This document shows positions 55,547-64,000 of a stretch of 64,000 nt of DNA, piece after piece. Every line of letters starts with the position of its first letter. The first letter of the stretch is position 1. The stretch covers positions 66,001-130,000 of the forward strand of contig CAUYUJ010015949.1 of NCBI GenBank assembly GCA_963575745.1, written 5' to 3'. Under the pieces are notes generated by a model. It did no database searches and was not told the DNA's origin. It was given only the letters and a program-made list of their open reading frames with translations. Both the position numbers and the translations under genes were made by a program. The DNA comes from Prorocentrum cordatum. Lineage: Eukaryota; Sar; Dinophyceae; Prorocentrales; Prorocentraceae.

Positions 55547-55597
55547 GGCGTGGCCGCCCCAGTGCTCTGCGTGCCGGGCCGCGCCTACGACGTGGAG
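55547..55597 (+). CDS. DEAH helicase exon 8 (PGR strand after motif III)
   Basis: It encodes GVAAPVLCVPGRAYDVE in phase 0. Together with exon 7 it gives NYFQS-GVAAPVLCVPGRAY, the P-V-L-x-V-P-G-R-x-x-x-V segment that leads into RecA2. The acceptor is CGCCCAG|GGC and the likely donor is GAG|GCGCGT (GC) at 55,598. The expected next element (F/Y-L-E-D) was not found in the remaining 8.4 kb, so the gene may continue past the window. Confidence 0.82.
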
Positions 55598-56544
55598 GCG
55601 CGTGCCCCGCCGCCGCCGGGCCCCGCCCCTCGGGCGCGGTGTCGGCGGGTGGGTCCACCGCGGACCGTCGGCCTGGCCAGCGGCAGCGCCGATCGGCGGC
55701 AGCCCGACCCCAAGAGGGACGGACGGGGGACCGACCACGACGGACCGAGAGCTGGGGATCCATCCGGAGGTCCACTGGGGCCGCGGATTGAAGACATCTC
55801 ATCGGCGGATGTCTGGGCAGCTGGCCGCGTGTCCTGGATAACGCAGTGTACCCCCCCGCCGAGTTTGGGTTCCCCCTGGCCAAGGCCGAAGCGGTCGGGG
55901 GCAAGGGGGTGGCGAGGCCGAACTTTGTTGCCGCCGAGGAAAATACGACCCGAAGTTGCTATCTGATCCTTGTATGTTGATTAGTGCATGAACTAACCAT
56001 GCATCCAACATTCTTCGACCAGTTCAGCTACAGTGGGGGCGCGAACCGAGAAACCGCATGTTTCCGTACGGGTGTCATGGGTCTTTTCGTTTTCAGCAAT
56101 GCGCGGCGACCTCCCTGGTCGTTAAGAAACTACCGCCCCCTGGGTACCCTGGGCTTCTCCCCGAATCGCACTTCGCGCCTTTGTTTATCGCGCCCTGGGA
56201 AAGTTTTTCTTGGGCCAGGATACCCTGGATTTCTCCGATTGGAGCCCTTGGCTACGAAACACGGACACTGGGCAAGAAGTTTGTTGGATTTTCATAGTTT
56301 TTTTTGCGAAGGTTTCTTGCGGCCCCGTCCCCAAAGCGCAATTTTTGTGATTCCCAATCATCCTGTGGTTTGGGGTCGTTTTTTTTGTGAAGAAGAAGAA
56401 AGAGCGCCCCGCGTTCCTTCCTCCTTTGTTTCTCCTCCCCTCCTCACTCGTCCCATCATCATCATGATCAGCATTGCCATCATCGTTATCATCGTCATCA
56501 TCGCCACCCATGTCGGTCTCACTCTTCAGTCGGCGAACCCCTCA

Positions 56545-56925
56545 CACGTTTCGTGGCCCCATGAGGAGTTTCACCGAAAATCCCAGTGGGACCGCCCGCG
56601 TGAGTCCGCCACGCTCAGTACAGCGTTTCGTGGCCCCACACGGAACTCCACCGAAGGTCCAAGTGGGACCGCCCGCGTGCGTCCACCACACCCAGTACAG
56701 CGCTTCATGGCCCCACACGGAGCTCCACCGAAGGTCACACTGGGACCGCTCGCGTGCGTCCGCCACACCCAGTACAGCGCTTCGTGGCCCCATAGGGAGC
56801 TCCACCGATGGGACCGCCCGCGTTCGTCCTCCACACCCAGTACAGCGAATCGCTGCCCCATAGGGAGTTTTACCGAAGGCTCCAGTGGAACCGCCCGCGT
56901 GCGTCCCCCCCACGCATTGCGTGTC
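56545..56925. repeat. 75-76-bp tandem repeat, about five copies
   Basis: GCGTTTCGTGGCCCCA recurs at about 56,549, 56,624, 56,700, 56,776 and 56,845, each with GGGACCGCCCGCGT and CACACCCAGTACAGCG. Bases 55,600-56,540 hold no supported gene. Confidence 0.92.
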
Positions 56926-56999
56926 CCACCGGAGGCGGCACCCGCAACGCGTTTTCATAACTACATATGGCTGGGTCCTTCGCCACTATAATTTTCATT

Positions 57000-57390
57000 A
57001 TTGTTATATGGTGTTGATTGTGATTACTGTCGCGTTATTCCTGCTTCGATTGTCACTACAACTACGACCACCATGGGTACTACTGCGAATTTTACTTCTA
57101 TGTTTATCTAGCACAACCAGAACAACGACCATCGTTATTAGTATTACCATCCGTGCCATTTGTATGACCACTATTATTATTATTCCTACGATAATTATTT
57201 TGGGTGTCTTTACCATGCTGACTACTACGTCAACTGGTATCACCTATGCAGGATTCTTCAGTTGACTACAATTTCTACGATTACCCCATTATTACCACCA
57301 CTGCTACGACTACCACTACCACCACTACTACGACTACTACTACTACCACCACTACTACTACTGCTACTACTACTACTACTACGACTACTA

Positions 57391-57454
<64 letters not shown>

Positions 57455-57526
57455 GACTATTATTACTACTACTACTACTACTAGTGTTACTACTACTACT
57501 ACTACTAGTACTACTACTACTATTAG

Positions 57527-57568
<42 letters not shown>

Positions 57569-57597
57569 GACTACGATTACGACTACGACTACTACTA

Positions 57598-57679
<82 letters not shown>

Positions 57680-57706
57680 CTACTACTACTACTACTACTA
57701 CTACTC

Positions 57707-57749
<43 letters not shown>

Positions 57750-57755
57750 AAGGGC
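57000..57755. repeat. (TAC/CTA)n trinucleotide array
   Basis: It becomes steadily purer from 57,270 on and gives poly-Thr, poly-Leu and poly-Tyr frames. Confidence 0.95.
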
Positions 57756-57864
57756 TGACCGGGGGATGGTGGCCGGGCAGTTCGGCCGTGAAACGACTTA
57801 AGGGTGGTGATGGAGGTTTCGCGCTTCCAGCGGCTTCAACACAAAAAAGGAGATTGTGGTTGGT

Positions 57865-59530
57865 TGTGGGTGTGGGTGTGGGTGTGGGTGCGGGTGCGGG
57901 TGCGGGTGTTGTTGTGGGTGTGGGAATGGGTGTGGGTGTGGGTGTGGGTGGGTGTTTCATGGATGATGTATGATGATGTATGATGATACACGATGGTCGA
58001 TGGTGTATGATTTTGTACGATGATGTATGGTGATGTATGATGATGTATGCTGGTGTGTGGTGATGCATGATGATGCACGATGATGTATGCTGTTGTACGA
58101 TAGTTCATGCTGATGTATGATGATGTATGATGGTGTATGATGATGTATGATGATGCGCGATGATGTTTGATGGTATATGATGGTGTATGATGGTGTATGG
58201 TGACGTATGATGGAGTATGATGATGTTTAATGGTGCATGATGATGTATGATGATGTATGATGGTGTATCAGATGTATGCTGACGTATGATGATGCATGAT
58301 GATGTTTGATGATTGATGCATGGTGTTTGATTATGTAAGATGTATGGTGCTTACCGGTGTATGGTATTTGATGTGTCATGCAGGATGATGTTTGATGTTT
58401 GGTGTTTACTGTTAAATGTTTGATGTTAAATGATGTTGGATGGTGTTTGGTGGTTGGTGTATGATGTTTAATGATGTTTGGTGTTTGGTGTATGATGTTT
58501 GATGCTTGATGTTTGATGATGTATGATGTAAGTTTGATGATGTTTGATGTTTGGTGGTTGATGTGTGTTGATGTTTGATGATGCTTGCTGTTTGGTGTTT
58601 GATGAGGTTTGGCGTTTGCTGTGCGATGTTTGATGTTTGATGTTTGATGATGTATCATGGTTGATGCATGTTGTCTGATGATGCATGATGGTTGATGTTT
58701 CAACTCTGGGTGTTTGTTGATGTAGGATTTTTGATGATGTGTGATGTTTGGTGTTTGATGTTTGATGATGGGTGGTGTTTGATGTTCGATTATGTATGAT
58801 GTTTGGTGTGCTATGTTTGATGGTGGTTGACGTTTGATGATGTATGATTTTTAATGTTCGATGTATGAGGTTTGGTGATGTATTATGTTTGATTTTTGTT
58901 GTATGATGTTGGTGATGGGCGATGTATTACGATGCGTGGTGTTTGATGATGTATGTTGGTGTATGATGTACGGTGTTGGATGGTATATTATGATGTATGT
59001 CGTTAGGCGATGTATTATGGTGTATTGTGTTTGATGGTGTATTATGATGTGTGATGTATGGTGTACGATAATGTATTACGATGTATGGTGCTTGATGCTG
59101 TATTATGATGTAGTATGCACGATGTTTGATGACGTGTGATTTTGTGGGATATATGATGTTTGATGATGTGTGATGTTTGATGACGTATGATGTGTGATCC
59201 TGTATGATGTTTGATGATGTATGACGATTGACCAGGCATGGTGTACGTGCAATGCTGTATGACGCAATATGATGTATGGTGTATGTATAATGTTGTATGC
59301 GGCATGATGGTATGGTGTATGTATAATGTTGTATGATGCGTGCTGATGTATGGTGCATGTATAATGTTGTATGGTGCATGGTGATGTATGCTGTATGGAC
59401 CATGTTGTATGATGAATGATGTTGTATGATGCAGGTATCACGCTGTATGATGCATCATGATCTATGATGTATGGCTCATGTTGTATGATGTATGATGTTG
59501 TATAATGTATGTATCATGTTGTATGACTAC
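57865..59530. repeat. GGGTGTGGGTG then TGATGTATGATG arrays
   Basis: A G/T six-base run to 57,955, then about 1.5 kb of TGATGTATGATG/TTTGATGTTTGG. No coding content. Confidence 0.95.
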
Positions 59531-59539
59531 TACGCCCTC

Positions 59540-60470
59540 GTTGTCAGGCATCCCAGGAGGCTTCCCAGGAGGCCCTAAAGGCCTGTGAGGAGGCCCGAGA
59601 GGCCTCCCGGGATGCCCCAGAGGCCTCTCAGGAGGCCCAGGAGGCCTCTCAGGAAGCCAAAGAGGCCTCCCAGGATGCCCAAGGGGCCTGTCGGGAGGTC
59701 CAAGAAACCTCACAGGAGGCCCAAGAGGCCTCTAAAGAGGCCCCACAGGCCTCTCAGGAGGCCCCAGAGGCCTCTCAGGAGGCCCAAGAGGCTTTTCTGG
59801 CGGCCCAAGAGGCCTCTCAGGAGGCCCAAGAGGCCTCTCAGGAGGCCCAAGGGGCCTCCCAGGAGGCCCTCCCAGGAGGCCAAAGAGGCCTCCCAAGAGG
59901 CTTTTCAGGCGGCCCAAGAGGCGTCTCAGGAGGCCCAGTAGGTCTCTCATGAGGCCCAAGAGACCTTCCAAAAGGCCCAAGAGGCCTCCCAGGAGGCCCA
60001 AGAGGCTTCCCAGGAGGCCCCCCAGGAGCCCCAAGGGGCCTCTGAGGAGGCCCCAGGGGCCCCCCAGGAGGCCCCAGAGGCCTCCCAGGAGGCCCAAGGG
60101 GCTTCTCAGGAGGCCCAAAGAGGCTTCAGGAAGCCAAAGAGGCTCCCCAGGAGGCCCAATAGGCCTCCCAGAAAGCCCAATAGGCCCCCCAGGAAGCCGC
60201 AGAGGCCTCCCAGGAGGCCTAAGAGGCTTTCCAGGATGCCCAAGAGGCCTTTCGAGAGGCCCAAGAGGCCTTTCAGGATGCCCAAGGAGCCTCCCAGGAT
60301 ACCCAAGAGGCCTCTCCAGGAAGCCTAAGACGGCTTCCCAGGAGGCCCTGCACGCCCCGCGCGCCTCGCGCGCCCCGCGCGCCCCGCGCGCCTCGCGAGC
60401 CCCGCGCGCCCCCCCGCGCCCCCGCGCGCCCCCCCGCGCTCCCCCCCACGCCGCCCCGGCCACCATCCCC
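59540..60470. repeat. CAGGAGGCCCAAGAGGCCT array
   Basis: 15-18-base units CCAAGAGGCCTCTCAGGAGG, then CCCCGCGCGCC to 60,440. Confidence 0.95.
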
Positions 60471-60479
60471 CGGTTTGCC

Positions 60480-61700
<1,221 letters not shown>

Positions 61701-61789
61701 CTCCTACTACTACTTCTCGTATTATTACCCATATCCAAAGAGATGGGGCTCTTGTTATTGGCAGACCGCGCCGGAGGAACACAGGAACA

Positions 61790-61985
61790 CCCTCACCTCC
61801 TCTGACTCACTCATCACTCAGGCTCACTCATCACTCGGACTCAGTCTTGGCTCAGACTCATCACTCATCACTCAGACTCACTCATCACTCAGACTCACTC
61901 ATCACTCAGACTCACTCGTACTTGTACTCATACGTTCACTACACTCACGCAGGTCCACTCATCGGATGACTCACACACACACACA
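61790..61985. repeat. CACTCATCACTCAGACT array and (CA)n
   Basis: 10-16-base ACTCATCACTCAG units end in a short CACACA run. Confidence 0.9.
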
Positions 61986-61989
61986 CTGA

Positions 61990-62510
61990 TGTTGAGGATG
62001 TCTCAGGCGATTCGCTCGTCTCAGCACTCTAAGGGGAGCGGCGGGGGGGTATCTCACGGGGTCCCGTTCGCGGAATGTTGTGGGGATGTCTCGAGCGGTT
62101 TGCCTGTTGTCTGTCCCAACATCCTTCGCTTTCGGGGCAAATTTGGAGGATGTCTCGAGCGAGGCGCTCATCTTCACGTTCCTAAGGGGATCGGGGGGGG
62201 TATTGCACTCGGCCCCTCTCGCGGGATTTTGTGGGGATGTCTCGAGCGGTGTGCCTGTTTTCTGTCCCAACATCCTTCGCTTTCGGAGCAGATTTGGAGG
62301 ATGTCTCGAGCGAGGCGCGGCGCTCATTTTCACGTTCCTAAAGGGATCGGGGGGGGTATTGCGCCCGGCCCCTTTCGCGGGATTTTGTGGGGATGTCTCG
62401 AGCGGTTTGCTTGTTTTCTGTGCCAACATCCTTCGCTTTCGTAGCAGATTTGGAGGATGTCTCGAGCGAGGCGCTCGTTGTCACTCCCCAGGTGGGCCAG
62501 GTTTTGAAGA
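61990..62510. repeat. About 152-bp tandem repeat, three copies
   Basis: GGATGTCTCGAGCGGTTTGC at about 62,085, 62,237 and 62,391, each with CCAACATCCTTCGCTTTCG and GATCGGGGGGGGTATTGC. A CAGGAGGCCCC array follows to 62,800. Confidence 0.92.
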
Positions 62511-62814
62511 TGTCTCGATCGGTTTGCTTGTTTTGGTGGCCAGGCAGGCTCGTGGGCCAGATTCTTCTCAGGATGCCACAGCAGGCTCCAACAGGCTCCA
62601 GGAGGCCCCAGGAGACCACAAGGGGTCCCAGGAGGCACCAGGAGGCCACAGAAAGACTCAAAAGGCCACAGGATGCCCCAAGACGCTCCAGCAGGCCCTA
62701 GGAAGCTCCAGAAGGCCTCAGGAACCCCCAAGAGGCCTCGGAAGGCAACAGGAGGCCCCGAGAGGCCCCCAGGAGCAGGAGGCCTCAGAGGGCAACAGGA
62801 GTGGCTCCAACCCC

Positions 62815-63085
62815 ATGTGTTTTACGTATGCTCCTATCGGTTGGGCCCCACCTGGAGCGCGGTTCTTTGATGTTATACATATGTTTCTATAGATTGTCCT
62901 TCTCCTGTGTACACAATCCTACATGTTTTACTGATGTTCCTATAGATTGGGCCTCTCCTGGGGCACGAACCCTTGGTGTTTTACGCGTGTTCCTATAGAT
63001 TGCCCTTGTCCTGTGGCTCTAATCCGCAATGTTGTATGTACATTTGTTGCTATATATTGCGCTTCTCCTGGGGCACGAAACCTCC
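62815..63085. repeat. About 60-bp tandem repeat, four to five copies
   Basis: Units GTTCCTATAGATTGGGCCTC...TCCTGGGGCACGAA with GTGTTTTAC. Bases 63,085-63,370 hold a short CCCCAGGAGG run and nothing further. Confidence 0.85.
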
Positions 63086-63369
63086 CTGGGAGGTTTCAGG
63101 AGGCCCCAAAAGGCTCCTGGAGACCCCAGGAAACCCCAGTAGGTTTCAGGAGGCCCCAGGAGGCCCCAGGCTCATGCACAAAGACGCGCTCGTACTACTG
63201 AGGCCCATTCACACTCCAATTCATTCACAGTTAGATTTATGTCCAGACCGTCATAACTGAAGCCCGTGTATATTCGAAAGCTCTTGCGCCTAGACATTCA
63301 CGGCGGACAGGTCCATGCGAATAATTGCACATATGGGGAGCTCCACGCAGTGAATAATTACTACTTGTG

Positions 63370-63544
63370 CTGTTCCACATGCTATTACTTCTACGACTAC
63401 GACTGCGACTACGACTACGCTTGCTCATTCGCACCTGCAACAACTACTTTGTATTACCACTGTTACTACTAGTGCCACGACCATTTCTAGTACTTCTACT
63501 ACTGCTACCACCAATACTGCCACGAACATTACTTTTGCTTGTAC

Positions 63545-63606
<62 letters not shown>

Positions 63607-64000
63607 CTGCTACTACTACTACTACTACGACCACTTCTACTTCTACGTTTTCACTTCCTTTACGACTATTACACATATTACTACTACTACTGCTTCTACT
63701 GCTACTGCTTTGGTGACTACTAATACTACTAGTAGTCGTAGTACTACTACGATTCCACAGCGACACCTACTACTACTACTACTACTACTACGACTACTAC
63801 TACTACCGCTACTACTACTACTACTGCTACTACTACTGCTACTACTACTACTACTACAACTGTTTAGCCACCGTTACTACTACTACTGCTACTACGACTA
63901 CTACTGCTACTACTACCACTACTACTATCATTACTACTACTACTACTAAAACTATACTACTACTACTACTACTACTACGACTACGACTACTACTACTACC
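63370..64000. repeat. (TAC)n with an inverted (GTA)n block
   Basis: CTACTACTA interrupted by AGTAGTAGT at 63,543-63,605, which switches back to TACTGCTACTA and so forms a long hairpin. Runs to the window end. Confidence 0.95.

Larger units (their letters stand above)
12980..55597 (+). other. Split DEAH/DExH-box RNA helicase gene (eight exons recognised, both ends missing)
   Basis: Eight plus-strand coding blocks read in order as one superfamily 2 DExH helicase RecA1 domain: lead-in, motifs I, Ia, Ib, II and III, then the PGR strand. The product would be an ATP-dependent RNA helicase or RNP remodeller. The DEVHER motif followed by an ESD-LLLLLL helix, and the NYF...PGRAYDV ending, suggest the DHX57/DHX29/DHX36-like group (inference). 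Inferred introns are 13,026-14,857, 14,908-20,112, 20,203-26,810, 26,882-44,148, 44,269-46,219, 46,274-48,282 and 48,359-55,546. Exon phases are compatible at every junction. Donors are GC, GC, GA, GT, GC, GC, GC and every acceptor is AG followed by G, as known for dinoflagellates. Upstream exons and the RecA2/HA2/OB half were not found. Seven compatible joins in motif order make chance very unlikely, but individual borders could shift by a few bases. Confidence 0.87.

Overview
The window looks like a GC-rich dinoflagellate nuclear genome, of the large-genome kind such as Prorocentrum or Symbiodiniaceae relatives; the species cannot be told from sequence alone. The reasons are: almost all of the 64 kb is non-coding and saturated with simple repeats and miniature foldback elements; the one recognisable conserved gene is cut into tiny exons by kilobase-scale introns; the inferred introns mostly start with GC or GA instead of GT and end in AG followed by G, a known dinoflagellate pattern; and a transposon-associated block carries proteins resembling uncharacterised multicopy dinoflagellate families. 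There is no sign of prokaryotic, organellar or viral organisation.

The backbone of the window is one plus-strand DEAH/DExH-box RNA helicase gene. Eight short coding blocks (46-120 nt) between 12,980 and 55,597 encode, in the correct order, the end of the N-terminal lead-in, motif I (GATGSGKT), motif Ia (TEPRRLSA), a GFHIRME strand, motif Ib (TTGVALR), motif II (DEVHER), the ESDLLLLLLRR helix, motif III (MSAT) and the PGRAYDV strand. All seven junctions keep reading frame. They sum to 558 nt of coding sequence in 42.6 kb, with inferred introns of about 1.8, 5.2, 6.6, 17.3, 2.0, 2.0 and 7.2 kb. The 5' part and the C-terminal half (motifs IV-VI, HA2/OB) were not found and may lie outside the window.

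Layout: 1-12,979 is satellite, microsatellite and foldback-element DNA with no supported gene. 12,980-26,881 holds the first four helicase exons, separated by repeats. 26,882-44,148 is the giant fourth intron; inside it, about 29.3-40.8 kb is a distinct mobile-element-like block bounded by related palindromic elements. That block carries a two-exon basic protein gene, a second exon-bearing coding unit inside a roughly 1 kb long inverted repeat, and a broken transposase-like gene. 44,149-55,597 holds helicase exons five to eight, separated by TGATGC, GAG/CTC and GACGAG arrays and foldback elements. 56-64 kb is an almost uninterrupted series of satellites and trinucleotide arrays, mostly TAC/CTA.

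At least five families of short dispersed elements, most with inverted repeats, recur across the window, some close to helicase exon borders. The picture is a gene whose introns have been inflated by elements that leave AG|G-like direct repeats. All exon borders are inferred from sequence and have not been checked against transcripts.
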